Assembly: GCA_015680685.1 (NCBI GenBank)
Contig: MNCI01013746.1
Coordinates: forward strand, 195,976-259,975
DNA length: 64,000 nucleotides
From: Gnetum montanum
Lineage: Eukaryota; Streptophyta; Gnetopsida; Gnetales; Gnetaceae
Direction of reading: 5' to 3'
The notes beneath the pieces were generated by a model. The model saw only the letters and a list, made by a program, of their open reading frames with translations. It did not search any database and was not told where the DNA came from. A program made the translations under genes and the position numbers. This document shows positions 34,714 to 46,057 of this stretch, piece after piece. How positions within the stretch are numbered: position 1 is the first letter of the stretch; the number at the start of each line of letters is the position of its first letter.

Positions 34714-36533
34714 TATGAGATATAATGAAATGAAATTGAATTAGATTTGTGGGTGGATCTGGATCCAATGACATTCTTCATGTATCAGGGGGACAACACA
34801 AAGGGAATACAATGTATTGGCAGGATGGGTAAAAAGGGAAATCAAAGAACTCTAAGAGGTTTTAAAGCATATAGAGATTCTAATATGAAGGAAAGTAGTT
34901 GTAGAAAGAATTACTATTACAAAGAGCTTTCTCTTTATTTAGATATTAAGTAATGATTATTTGTTTGGTTGATTTGCAATTAATTCCAACTAATCTTTAA
35001 TCCTTTTCTATTTAAGGGTATCTTCCTATTTATAGGCCATAAATGCCTCATAGATCATAAAGAAACAATGCATTGGGGCCCATAGAATCTTTTAAAAGAT
35101 TAGAGACAAGAGAAATGATATGCGTAAATGAAGCAAGTGTAAAAAATATAGTTGATGTGGAAAGTGACATCAAACATCAAAAGCAGGATTAACATTGAAC
35201 GTTAAAGAGTAAAATGATGTTGAAGATGAAGACCAGAAACAACATTGTGGATGATGTAGAATGTCAAATCTGAAATTGCTAAAGATGGCTTGAGCTAGAA
35301 AAGCCTTAAAATATACTCGAAATTCTAAGTTATGTAAAAAAAGCCAAACTAGTTATAACATCTAGTTTGGTTAACATGTAATTCTAATGGGTTACTAAAA
35401 TCTAAAAATCACATCTATCCTAAAGCTAAAAATTAAAACATGTATTCTATTTTCAAAAATAATCTATTTTTAACATTGGATCACAAATTACTTTTTTGCC
35501 AATTAAAATGAAAGCTATATGGGTTATACTTTACACGAGGCATTGGGTTCAAATCCCAACTATGCTACCCTTAGGAAAAACATACACAAAGGGTTAGAAC
35601 ACCTTCGTAGTAGATGAAGTTACCTTGCTACCACCTAGGATAACTTGGATGCTGAGGCCCACACTATTAGAGCCAATAGTAGTTATCAATTAACATAATC
35701 ATTAATTAATATTATTAATAGAACTGTTAATGCCTACCATTAACCCATGATTTTCTCCTTGGTTCTTGTGGTATTCTTGTGACGTTTCTAGCATCGAACA
35801 TTTGGAGTAACTATAGAGCTAATACAAACTTAACTAGAAATCAGAGTTAGATTGATAACACACACAATATGATTAGATCATTAATGAAAACCATCATAAA
35901 GGAAAGCAAGTATAAGAAGGCAAGCTGTTTATTGAAATTGACAAAAATAAGAATATTTCCTATACCTCGAGAGATCACTTGAAATCCAAGCTTCATCAAG
36001 CAAGAACATATTTAGATTTAGAAACCTCCAATAGATCTGCCAAGCATAACCACGAGAATGAGCATGAAAGAAAGGGATGTACAAATCTTCCTAAGAGAGC
36101 TAGCATTATCATCTATTTATAGGCACAAGAGGTAGGGTTTGGGGAATTTTAAAAATAAAGAATTAATAATCTATTTTCTAAAATTGGATAACATGTATCC
36201 ATCAAAAAGGTTCAATGGTCCATTAATGGGTCAAGTCACCAAGACAACATAAGAATAAACCCACATGCCCAAGATATTTGGAATAAACCCAAAATATGTA
36301 TTTACCATGTCTCATAATCATATTCTTATATTATTGAAAAATAAAATATAATAAACATTAATAAGATACCGGTAATGAACCACCATCATCCTTCCAACCT
36401 ATTCTTCACAAGAGGCACCAGACCTTAGTAAATTCTAAGAAATAATAATTAAGAAAAGAAATAAGAAAAAATATTGATTTCAAATATGTAATAAGAGCAA
36501 GGTCCAAGGTTCAAACCTTAAGAAACATGAGTC
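34714..36533. other. Unassigned AT-rich DNA between elements A and C
   Basis: No convincing coding sequence. A 68-codon open frame at 34747-34953 has no recognisable motif. Two reversed TATA-like stretches (CTATTTATAGG at about 35028, CTATTTATAGGC at about 36113) hint at old LTR fragments, but no paired repeat was found here. This DNA continues at 46058 on the other side of element C. Confidence 0.4.
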
Positions 36534-36538
36534 ATAAT
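36534..36538. repeat. Target site duplication of element C (left, ATAAT)
   Basis: ATAAT is repeated exactly at 46053-46057. Confidence 0.85.
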
Positions 36539-37183
36539 TGATGAGCCATGATATCGCATCCGCCCCGCAATATCACGTCCCATCTTATTATCTATAAATA
36601 AGAGGCGACTTCCCTTGTTTTAGGTAGTTAGAATTAGACCCTTAGCTAAACTCTTGTAGTTTTACCATTCCAGAGTTAGAATAATTTTCATGTGNTTGAA
36701 TGTTTAAATGCTTTTCTAGTTAATTAATCTCTCTCAACCCTTAACTCTCCTAGTTAAGTGCACTCAGTACGACCACTTTGAGCATGTGTGTAGTGCTTGG
36801 TAACCCAGTAACAATTAGCGTTTGGTAATCCCAACAACGTTGCATTGGTTTAGGATGTGTGTGGTAAGTCGGAACGGATACTAGTGTTAGGAACAATTAC
36901 AACTTAGTTAGTAAATAGTTAATGTAAGTTAGTCACTTAGTTCTCCTTACCTTCTCTAATTAGCATAAGACATTAAAAAGATAAAAGATATAAAAGTCAT
37001 ATACCTCAAGCTTACTTCACCATACAACCGTGACAATACAAGTAAGTTTGGGAAGATAGTGATTGATTAACCTTAAGTGTTCCATTAAGACGCGTAAGCA
37101 CTTTGTCCTTGGAGTTCGACCAGATCATGTGTGAAATGCTCGTATTCGTATGGTTGAGTGTAGGGGTACCTCGCCACTCATCA
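36539..37183 (+). repeat. 5' LTR of element C (contains an N join at 36695)
   Basis: TGATGAGCC...CACTCATCA, 645 bp including one N. The 3' LTR has 144 more bases exactly where the N stands, so the N replaces about 145 bp. TATA box CTATAAATAAG is at about 36592. GATATCG and related palindromes occupy the first 50 bases. Confidence 0.88.
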
Positions 37184-37184
37184 T

Positions 37185-37202
37185 TGGCGCTGTTGCTAGG
37201 GA
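37185..37202 (+). other. Primer binding site of element C (tRNA-Asp type)
   Basis: TGGCGCTGTTGCTAGGGA, one base after the LTR. It is complementary to the 3' end of plant tRNA-Asp including CCA, with two C-to-T differences and one G-to-A. Confidence 0.82.
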
Positions 37203-37328
37203 CTTAGTTGTTTGTGTGCTACGTAGAACATAGGAAATCATTCATAACATTGGGACACTAGAATGAACCCTTAGGGTTAATTAAGAAAAGATAAGACAAA
37301 GGCAAATAGCACACCGAAAAAGACAAAA

Positions 37329-39670
37329 ATGTCTTCTTCTTCGCACAAGAGCACTTCATTGCCTAGGACTAACACAAGAGACAATCGGTGGCATAACACA
37401 TGTAACCAAGATCCATCAATTCCTCAACAATTTCATGTGGTATATACTCATCATGATGAGTATGTATCCGACTTTACCTTTACGCTCCATCAAGATGAAC
37501 AACTGTGTTGGAGAGACTTAGAAGGTAACATTGTGTTACCTCTAGATCGATTAGTCCCCAACATGCTCCTTCGTGCTCTCTCATGTATAGGCATGACATT
37601 TTTGTATGCAGAATATGTTGCATGTGATCATGACACAAGGGACTACCATCCCATAGAACCACAACGTCAAAGGGACTTGCAACAGGAGAGATATCATACA
37701 TCCTCGAAGGGCAAATGGCCCCATAACGCTCTGCATGTCCTGAGTGAAATTGAGGGTGGTGAACTTCCTTCAACAGGTTGCCCACCAAATGATGTTTCCC
37801 CTTCTAACGAAGGTCAAGTGGTGGTGTATCAGAACCTACACTCGATAATTCACAACCCTGGTTCTGATTCCCATGAACATGAAGTGTTCAATGAGGGAAC
37901 ACAAACACACGATAAGGGTGGACGTTCTGATCATGATTACAATCATGGCAAGGACCATAAAAGAGAAGGTAGGAAAAAACATCATGACAGTGGTTCTCCT
38001 TTTTCTTCACCTTCATCATCACATTCACCCTCTCCTTTAGTATCTAGCTGCAGTCATAAGGAATTCAACCGTGAGGATAAAGGTAAACAGAGTGAAAAAC
38101 ATCGACGAAACAGTTGAGAACGAGGACGAGGGTACTCGAAGGAATCAAGGCATGGAAGAAGGGAGAGTAGGAAACTACGTAGACATCACAGACACTATGA
38201 ATAAGATGACCATGAAGAACCCCTACTCGCAACTAGAAGCATGTTAGACATAATGAAGGCCATAAGAGTTCCCACAAGGCACCAAAAAGATAGTAGGATC
38301 AAGAGGTTAGACATGAATAACATCCCACAGTTTGAGGGGGGATACAACGTTGATCTTCAAAATCACTTACAAGCATTCCACGATGCATGTGCCTTGCAGA
38401 ACATAGAAAATAAGTGGCAAAAACTAAAGTTGTTCCCAAGGACACTAGTAAAAGAAGCAGAAAGCTGGTACTGGTCCTTAGAATCAGAATCCATTCGGAG
38501 GTGAAGTACAATGTTAGAACTGTTTAATGATAAGTACCAAATGTACTCCCAAGTGTCTAACCTGCGAAAGCAAATCCAAGGATGGAAGCAGGGAAATCAT
38601 GAATCCTTGGATGCTACCATGGGCCGTTATTATGCACTTTTAGATTGTTGTCCGGGCCATGGTTATTCGCAGCGGGATCAACTACACCATATCGTAGATG
38701 GACTTAGGCATGAAACAAGGAGAACTCTTGGAACATATGCCCAAGGGAGATTACCAAAGCTTAGGTCTCATTAGGTTCATAGATTGCTAGAGCAAGTAGC
38801 CAAGGAAGAAGGGGAGCTATGTAAGAGAGAAAGTGTGGAAGAGTACAATCGATATCCTTCCCTCCAAAAAAGGGGAGTGAGATTTTGTGAGGAGGAGGAA
38901 GAGTCACCACTCGAAGAGATGGTGAATAGAAAAACCTTGCCGCTCCAAAAATTAACAACAGAGGTATCAGCAAAGGTAGATCAAATGTGGGACTCCTTGG
39001 ATAGTAGGTTTGAAACTATTCTTAAAATTGTAGAGGAGTCTAGGGAGTGAGGTAGTATGACAAAAAGAAAAAGAAAGAAGTGGACAATGCACGTAACAGA
39101 GGTAAGGATAAAATGGCCATTACTAAAGAGGTTGTGGATTTAGATACAAATAATGACGATGGATGTGAGATATGCCAATATGAACATCCTAAGGGATGTT
39201 GCCCAGTGATCTCACATCTATAAGAATCTAGGGTGTATGCACTCAACCCATGACTTAACAAATGGGAAGCACCCTTATGGTTTACTTATCCCCAAGGTAA
39301 CCCAAGGCAGTTCCACCAACCTTCAACGTATTATCCAAGTGGAACTCCACCACAACCTATTGAGCAACACCAATAGTGGCAATACCACAATCATGGGGGA
39401 TGCCACCACCAAGGCAACAATACCCCTACCAGCAACCGAATCCATATGGCTACTACGTGCAGCAACCAATCTCTCCACGTGACTCGGTTTGTCATGTGAC
39501 ACCACAACGTCACTACCAAGCTCGGGAGTACTATAGGACACCTTCTTTTAGGGGAGACAACCCACAGATGTACCATCATCCAAATCCATCTTCAACTCTC
39601 ACACCAATAGCTCCATTACCACCTGCTCCAGCAACGCAAGGTGAATGCTCAACCCATAGTTGGTTCTAAC
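37329..39670 (+). pseudogene. gag of element C, broken by stops
   Basis: The start ATG at 37329 follows a 126-bp leader after the PBS. The first 262 codons (to 38117) are the longest open stretch of any element here: a mixed N-terminus, then His/Asp/Lys/Ser-rich hydrophilic sequence. The capsid-like core (38241-38774) shows LDMNNIPQFEGGYN, KLFPRTLVKEAESWYWSL and HESLDATMGRYYALLDCCPG, typical of plant gypsy gag. A Glu/Lys-rich segment with WDSLDSRFETILK (38784-39050) and a knuckle CEICQYEHPKGCC (about 39167-39205) follow, then Pro/Gln/Tyr-rich sequence (39376-39660). At least five stops or frame changes break it. Gag would form the particle that packages element RNA in the cytoplasm. Confidence 0.85.
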
Positions 39671-40408
39671 AACGTTATGAAGAAAAGACCTTTTTTCAGA
39701 ACCAATAGTCCAACCAAGCCCTCACAACCACAAGCGGTTGAACATCTGAACACCTCCCTATCAAATAAGGCTTCAAGGTCCCCTTCAAACCAAACACTGA
39801 GTTCAACACATACGGTTATGTTAACACATGACATTACTGAATGGATTAAAGTGGGCTACCTTCCCAGGAAATTCTTTGATCCTAGAAGCCCCCTAATTTA
39901 CCTCCAAGTTGCTAGTAATGAACCATGTAAAGCTCTTCTAGACTCAGGTTCTGGAGTCAACTTAATATCATAAAAGATGTACAAAGCTTGGAATATGCCT
40001 CCATTAAGGAAGAGTAATATTTGCCTAAAGCTAGCCAACCAGTCCATCACTGTCTCTTTGGGACTGGTGGAGGACATCATTATCACTGTGTGTGGATGGT
40101 CGTATCTAGTTGATTTCCTAGTGATACAAGTGAACAATAGTAAAGGGGACTTCCCAATAATAATGGGAAGAGCATGGCTAAGTACTATAGATGCATGCCT
40201 AGGGATCCGTGATCTTTCCCTGGAAATATCCAAGAACAAAACTTTTGGAAAGATCGAGAAGAAGAAAGTTTCATGCATCACATACAGTGACACAGGGTAC
40301 AATTGCGTGCAGAGATCATGGGTTATGCAAAGTTTAGCATTGCCTGCATGCAATCGGTGTGCACAAGACATTAATATAAAAAAGTGTCTATATGCAGCAG
40401 CCACATGA
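39641..40408 (+). pseudogene. Aspartic protease of element C
   Basis: Active-site motif ALLDSGSGVNLIS at about 39930-39970, followed at once by a TAA (39971-39973) and then the same frame to 40408. The conserved flap/end region reads LANQSITVSLGLVEDI and FPIIMGRAWLSTIDACLGI, the equivalent of ILGRPFL in other gypsy proteases. One stop aside, the domain is intact. It would cleave the gag-pol polyprotein. Confidence 0.82.
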
Positions 40409-40426
40409 CAAGAAGACACCCAGTGG

Positions 40427-41520
40427 TTGATGGATGATCAAGAGAGCAACTCACTAACGTGCATGGAACTAACGGAGGGAATAACTAGTGCTTATATTGA
40501 AAGCATAGATACATTAGAGCAAGTTTGTTGCCAACTTCCAAGCCTTAACCTTGAACACATCAATTGGGGGAAGTTGGAAATTCTTGAAAAATTTAAACAA
40601 GAGCCCAAAGATTTGAAACTATTGCCCACTGGTCTGGAATATATGACCCTCGAAAATGGAAAATCAATGATCATCAACGCAAGACTTGTTCCCAAACAAA
40701 AAGAAAGACTGTTGAAAGTGATAAACAAATGGTCAAAAGCCTTTGCTTGGTCATACCCCGAATTAACTGGAATAGATCCTAGGATATGCCAGCATAAGAT
40801 TTACACTAACCCCTCCATGAAACCTTAGAAACAACTGCATAGGAAATTGAACCCAAAATTGAAGCAAATAGTAAAGGAAGAAATAGAGCAGCTTATTAAG
40901 GCTGGGTTCATATATCCCATTGCTGATAGCAAATGGGTTAGCCCTCTAGTAATCATGCCTAAAAAAGGGAGGTAAATGGAGGGTGTGTATAGATTTTAGG
41001 CTACTAAACATGGCAACATTTAAGAATCACTTTTCATTGTCATTCATTGACCAAGTCTTAGACACCATAGTAGGGCATCGCTATTTTAGTTTTCTAGATG
41101 GCTATAGTGGATACAACCAAATACGAATAGCCCCAGAAGATCAAGCCAAGACAACGTTCACCAATCCTTAGGGAGTGTTTGCATATAAAAAAATGTCATT
41201 TGGCTTGTGCAATGCCCCTGCCACATTTCAACACTTAGTTCTAAGCATATTCCAATAGCAGATAGGAAACGGAGTGGAAGTCTTTATGGATGACTTCTCC
41301 ACTTATGGAACAAGTTTTGACCAAGCCTTGGACCGATTAGAGCAAGTGTTGAAAAGATGCGTAGAAACCAACTTAAGGCTCAACTGGAAAAGAAGCCATT
41401 TGATGGTCCAAGAAGGCATAGTACTTGGGCATAAGATTTCACATTTAGGAATAGAGGTAAACCCAGATAAAGATAGGGTCATCCAANGGAAATGTGAACG
41501 AGCATTCCAAGCTCTGAAAT
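40427..41520 (+). pseudogene. Reverse transcriptase of element C, with frameshift and N gap
   Basis: A linker (40427-40828) precedes RT. Conserved pieces are KWVSPLVIMPKKG, MCIDFRLLNMATFKNHF, FSFLDGYSGYNQIRIAPEDQ, MSFGLCNAPATFQH and the catalytic VFMDDFSTYG at about 41278. One extra base after PKKG (about 40971) shifts the frame. Trp-to-stop (about 41170) and Gln-to-stop changes follow. At 41487 an N joins VNPDKDRVIQ directly to KCERAFQALK; related copies have about 50 codons here, so the thumb/connection part is missing from the assembly rather than from the element. Confidence 0.88.
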
Positions 41521-42180
41521 AAAAGCTTGTAGAAACTCCCATTCTACAAGCTCTTGGCTGGTCCAAACCATTCCATATAATGATTGACACATCCAATTAT
41601 GCCTTAGGAGCTGTACTTACATAGTTAGATGACCAAAAATGTCCTTACTACATCCACTGTGCAAGTAGGAGTATTGGCAGTGCACAACTTAACTACAAAA
41701 CTACAGAAAAAGAATTAATGACTGTAGTGTTTACACTGGATAAGTTTAGACACTATGTGTTAGGTTACAAAGTGTTCATCCATATGGATCATAATGCAAT
41801 CTGGTTCCTCATGAACAAGCCAATGGTTAGCCCTCGTATTATACGATGGCTAGTAATCCTACAAGAGTTCAACCTAACGATGATTGATCAAAAGGGCACT
41901 GAGAACGTAGTTGTAGATCATTTATCTCGGTTGCATTGGGATAGAAAAGAGGATGAATATGTAATGTATGATCATTTTCTCAATGAGGCCCTCTTTGCCG
42001 ATGTAGTGAACAACCAACCCACAGAAGCAAACTGGTATAGTAGCATTCTCACCTATCTCCTTACCCAACAAACACCACAGGAGCTAGACTTTAGGAAGAA
42101 AAAACATTTTCTTCATAGAGCCAAGTACTTCATGGAGATCAATGGACAATTTTACAAAGTGTGTCCTAATGAATTGGTTT
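41521..42180 (+). pseudogene. RNase H and connection of element C
   Basis: FHIMIDTSNYALGAVLT, TEKELMTVVFTLDKFRHYV and VFIHMDHNAIWFLMNK carry the expected Asp, Glu, Asp residues. The domain ends VVVDHLSRL. Open from 41718 to 42182; two earlier stops interrupt it. It would remove RNA from the RNA/DNA hybrid. Confidence 0.82.
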
Positions 42181-42188
42181 GATGGTGC

Positions 42189-43317
42189 ATGCCCAAGGTG
42201 GATCAACTAAGAGTTCTCCAAGACGCTCATGAGGGTCCTTGTGGGGGTCACTATGTGGGGAGACGAACAACTATTAAGATCTTGCTTGCAGGATATTACT
42301 GGCCAACATTATTTCAAGATGCCCATCAATTTGTCCGATCTTGTGAGCGCTGCCAACGTGATGGGGGAATGACTACTAGAATGAAGGGTCCACAACAATG
42401 GATTCAACCTTTAGAACCCTTCAACATTTAGGGAATAGACTTTATGGGGCCCATTACATCAATGTCCAATGGAAAAGCTTACATCATTATTGCCATAGAT
42501 TATCTAATGAAATGGGCTGAAGTAGCTGATGTTATAGACTGCACATCATCTACAGCTACACGATTTGTGCAACAAAAAATTGTAAATAGGTTTGGTGTGT
42601 CATGTGCACTTATCTCAGATAATGGAACACACCTCACAGATGCAACTTTTTGGAAGTTAATGCAGCACTTAGGAGTCAAACATAAATTGACTACACCTTA
42701 TCACCTCCAAGCTAATGGACAAGCCAAGGTCACTAATAGGGAGATCACTAAAATATTGACAAGGACAATTAGCAAGTATAGTCGAGATTGAAGCACTAAA
42801 CTGAATGATGCTATTTGGGCATATCACTCCACTTGGAAACTCCCTATAGGCTACTCTCCCTATGAGTTAGTGTATGGAAAACTTCCAAAGCTTCCAATTC
42901 AAACCGAGCTCCATACGCTATCCATGGCTTGTGACCTCCATCTCAACCTTGATCTAGCACAAAAAAAGAAGGTTGGCAACTTTAATCGTGCTAGATGAAA
43001 ATCGATTAGCTGCCCTGTCATCAAATGAGTTGCATAAGGCATATAACAAGCAATGTCATGACTTAAAAATTTGAAAGGTTAAGTATCAACCAGGAGATAA
43101 GGTTCTCTACTGGAACCCCACACATGTGCCACAATGCACAAAATTTCAAACACTGTGGGAAGGACCTTACATTATTCATATAACCTTTCCTTCTGGGGCC
43201 ATGACCATATGCAAACTTGAGAGCCCTAATAAGATATTACTAGTCAATGTGCAACAAACCAAACCCTTCCATGAACTCAAATTGGCCAGTGCCCATAATA
43301 CCTCTGAGAAGGGATGA
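42189..43317 (+). pseudogene. Integrase of element C, catalytic Glu replaced by Lys
   Basis: The HHCC finger is present (HEGPCGGHYVGRRTT ... CERCQRDGG, 42220-42370). The core has GIDFMGPITSMSNGKAYII (first Asp) and ISDNGTHLTDATFW (second Asp). The third residue lies in YHLQANGQAKVTNRE, where AAG (Lys) stands for the GAG/GAA Glu usual at GQxE. The C-terminal GPY motif is TLWEGPYIIHI (about 43145). Stops at about 42429, 42789 and 43000 break the frame. No chromodomain follows. Confidence 0.85.
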
Positions 43318-43351
43318 CCCTGCTCATTATTTTGGATCTCCCCCTTCCAAC

Positions 43352-43365
43352 TTAGTCATGGGGGA
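43352..43365 (+). other. PPT-like motif after pol (element C)
   Basis: TTAGTCATGGGGGAGA, eleven codons past the integrase stop. It matches the motifs at 44687 and 45250. Confidence 0.55.
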
Positions 43366-44680
43366 GATGGCCACCTCTACTGATCATTTGAGGCCCTCAG
43401 TTCCTTTTTTCAATTTTTGTTTTACACATTTTTGTTTTACAAACTTCTTTAACTTCTCTTATTTTTATTTTACAACATCATTTATACTCTTTCATTTCTT
43501 TGTGTTTTTGTTTATTTTGTTAGGTTCGTCACCTAATAAGTGCTCCTGATGGTGGTATGAACTGTATTCCATTGATTGCTAATGTCTGGTTTTTACCTTT
43601 GAGTTAAAATGTTGATACTAAGGCATGGTTCTCTTAATATAACAGGCAATGAGTCCACATCATCTATACATCCATGAATTTCTATGGTCTCTCTTGGCTT
43701 GGAACTGTATAGTCCTTTTCTTTAAATAATAGAACTATCAATAAATTGGTGATTGGGCATTTCTCAAACTACGGAAGGACTCAAAGATTGAAAAGGATGT
43801 GACTTCAAGGGGATTTGATGCATTTGTGATGGCCATTCTCTTGGGTGCTTGGATGTTTTCTTCTTGGGTTTTCCTTACCATTCTGATGTTGCTCCATTAT
43901 CAGGAAGATAAGCCAATAAAAATAATAAGTCTTTGCATGGTGTGGTTCTCACAAAAAAATAAAAACACAACAATGAGAATTCAAAGCACACTCCTTAGAC
44001 AAAATAATAATCTGGGCTACAAGCACTAGTTATGGAACTAAACAAACATGTTCTCTCTAACTAAGGCCCTCTCTCTCTCCCTACTTTTTTCTTTTCTATT
44101 TCTTCGAAATGGTGGTGACTCTTTGGCGGAAGCATTCTTACTACTTCAGGTGGACGGATTGGCCAAGTGTATTAATGCGAAGTCACTGAATGTGGATTGT
44201 TTGAGGCTGGATTTGGAATAAGATCTACTAAGTCATATTAACGATAAATACATAAGGGGTTGTATACCACCTTGTTCTTGGGACTCCATTCCATTCTCTT
44301 CTTCTCATCATTCTTTCTCCATTTTCCACCTCATTGTTAGCTATATTAGTAGTCTATATTTTGGTTGATACATTGTTTTCTTTTTGGTAAATTCTTATGG
44401 TTAAGACTTTAACTCTTGCTTCCAAATGACATTTCCAAAGCCTATGAACTCTTTGAATGTGGGATTTTCAAGGCATTAAGGGCATGAGCCTGCTTTGGGG
44501 AGGACCCACTAACATTCCTATTTGGAGCATCAGTTAACTTATTTTCCTTAAACATTTCCACAATCACCATTTATTTTGTTCATTTCCACCTTTGACATCC
44601 ATTTTATCTACGTTGTCGTTGTTTCTTTTTCTCCATCTTTCTTATTCCTTATATTTTTCCATTCTATTGCTACCGGAGGA
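43366..44680 (+). other. Inter-ORF noncoding region of element C
   Basis: T-rich sequence first, then blocks shared with A, B, D and E: AATGAGTCCACATCATCTAT (about 43648) and GGCATGAGCCTGCTTTGGGG (44481-44500). Open frames are short and unlike known proteins. Confidence 0.5.
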
Positions 44681-44890
44681 TCGCTCTTAGTCATGGGGGT
44701 CCTGGTCCAATTTTTTCAATTTTCTCCTAACCCCTACACCTTACACCTTCGGTAGTCACCAGTGTTATATCTCCAAAATCCGTATTATCCATATCACATC
44801 TCAGCCAATAAATCATACACCAAGGCAAGGTATCAACTACATTGTGATTTATTTACCCTTTGCTAATATGTGACTATGTTGTGTGTGCAG
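44681..44890 (+). other. ORF3 leader intron remnant (element C)
   Basis: GCTCTTAGTCATGGGGGT (44683-44700) corresponds to the sequence just inside the donor in element B; the donor GT is lost (GGAGGATC). The 3' end keeps a good acceptor, TTGTGTGTGCAG, directly before ATG at 44891. Confidence 0.45.
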
Positions 44891-45249
44891 ATGACAATCA
44901 TACGACAACGAACTAGAGTTGGAGGAAAAACTTAGGATGGATTGGTGCTGGAATAGTCATGCAAAGGAACAAGATCAATGGTGCGATTATAGATGGACAA
45001 CGGAAGGTGCAATTTTGGCATCGACATCAACACATCTTCTTATTTTCTCTCTCTTCTCTCTCAGCTGCCAAATAAGGTTGGATGTCAAATGTGTATAGTG
45101 TTCACTCTTGTGGTCATGAACACTAATTTTGCCATGTATTATAATGATGATCCATTCACATGTCATTCCATTCACCATTAGTGTCATTCAAGTCAATAAT
45201 CCCATACCTTCTCAATATTTTGTAAGGAACTCGAGGACGAGTTTTCATT
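44891..45249 (+). pseudogene. ORF3 start and 3' leader of element C (ORF3 body deleted)
   Basis: The ATG follows CAG exactly as in A and B, reading MTIIRQRTRVGGKT and then a stop. From about 45195 the sequence matches the end of element B next to its 3' LTR (AATAATCCCATACCTTCTCA). The roughly 2.4 kb core and coiled coil are absent, replaced by under 250 bp of unassigned sequence. Confidence 0.5.
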
Positions 45250-45263
45250 TAGTCATGGGGATA
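45250..45263 (+). other. 3' polypurine tract of element C
   Basis: TTAGTCATGGGGATA immediately before TGATGAG of the 3' LTR. Confidence 0.75.
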
Positions 45264-46052
45264 TGATGAGCCTTGATATCATGTACATGATATTGCGTAC
45301 ACGATATCATGTCCCATCTTATTATTTATAAATAAGAGGTGGCTTCCCTTATTTTAGGTAGTTAGACTTAGACCCTTAGCTAAACTCCTGCAGTTTTACC
45401 ATTCCAAAGTTAGAATAATTTCCATGTGCCCGCAGTAGGAGTCTTAAAGTGAATGGATCTTTATTCAAGCAAATTGTACCTGAGCACATATTTGTGTACG
45501 ATAATAAAAAAGAACTTTATGATAAACCTTGTAGCATACAAACTAAGCTAAATAGTAATTAATTATTGTTGAATTTTTATATGCTTTCCTAGTTAATTAA
45601 TCTCTCTGAACCCTTGACTCTCCTAGTTAAGTGCACTTAGTACGACTGCTTCGAGCATGTGTAGTGCTTGGTAACCCAGTAACAATTAACATTTGGTAAT
45701 CCTAGCAACATTGCACTAGTTTAGGATGTGTGGCAAGTGGGAACAGATACTGGTGTTAGGAAAAATTAAAACTTAGTTAGTAAATAGTTAATGTAAGTTA
45801 GTCACTTAGTTCTCCTTACCTTCTCTGATTAGCATAAGACATTAAAAAGATAAAAGATATAAAAATCATATACCTCAAGCTTACTTAACCATACAACTAT
45901 GATAATACAAGTAAGTTTGGGAAGACAATGATTGATTAACCTTAAGTGTTCCATTAAGGCGCATAAGCACTTTGTCCTTGGATTTCGACTGGATCGTGTG
46001 TGAAACGCTCGTATTCGTATGGTTGAGTGTAGGGGTACCTCATCACTCATCA
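45264..46052 (+). repeat. 3' LTR of element C
   Basis: TGATGAGCC...CACTCATCA, 789 bp. TATA TATAAATAAGAGG is at about 45328. The first 60 bases hold GATATC, TGATATT and CGATATC palindromes. It contains the 144 bases hidden by the N in the 5' LTR. Confidence 0.9.
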
Positions 46053-46057
46053 ATAAT
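46053..46057. repeat. Target site duplication of element C (right, ATAAT)
   Basis: Exact partner of 36534-36538. Confidence 0.85.

Larger units (their letters stand above)
36539..46052 (+). mobile_element. Ty3/gypsy element C, both LTRs, lacking ORF3
   Basis: The only plus-strand element. 5' LTR, tRNA-Asp PBS, gag, PR, RT, RNase H, INT, noncoding block, first codons of ORF3, PPT and 3' LTR follow in order, flanked by a perfect 5-bp duplication. ORF3 is reduced to its splice acceptor and start. FMDDFSTYG in RT and the lack of a chromodomain fit non-chromoviral Athila/Tat-like lineages. Stops, one RT frameshift and a Lys in place of the integrase catalytic Glu show it is dead. It is the best preserved gypsy copy here. 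Confidence 0.92.

Noticed and set aside
34747-34953. 68-codon open frame right of element A
   Set aside because: No motif, no splice context, and AT-rich surroundings make chance likely.
35537-35560. GGTTCAAATCC, a tRNA B-box-like sequence
   Set aside because: No matching A box, acceptor stem or anticodon arm around it, and no poly-A or duplicated flanks for a SINE.
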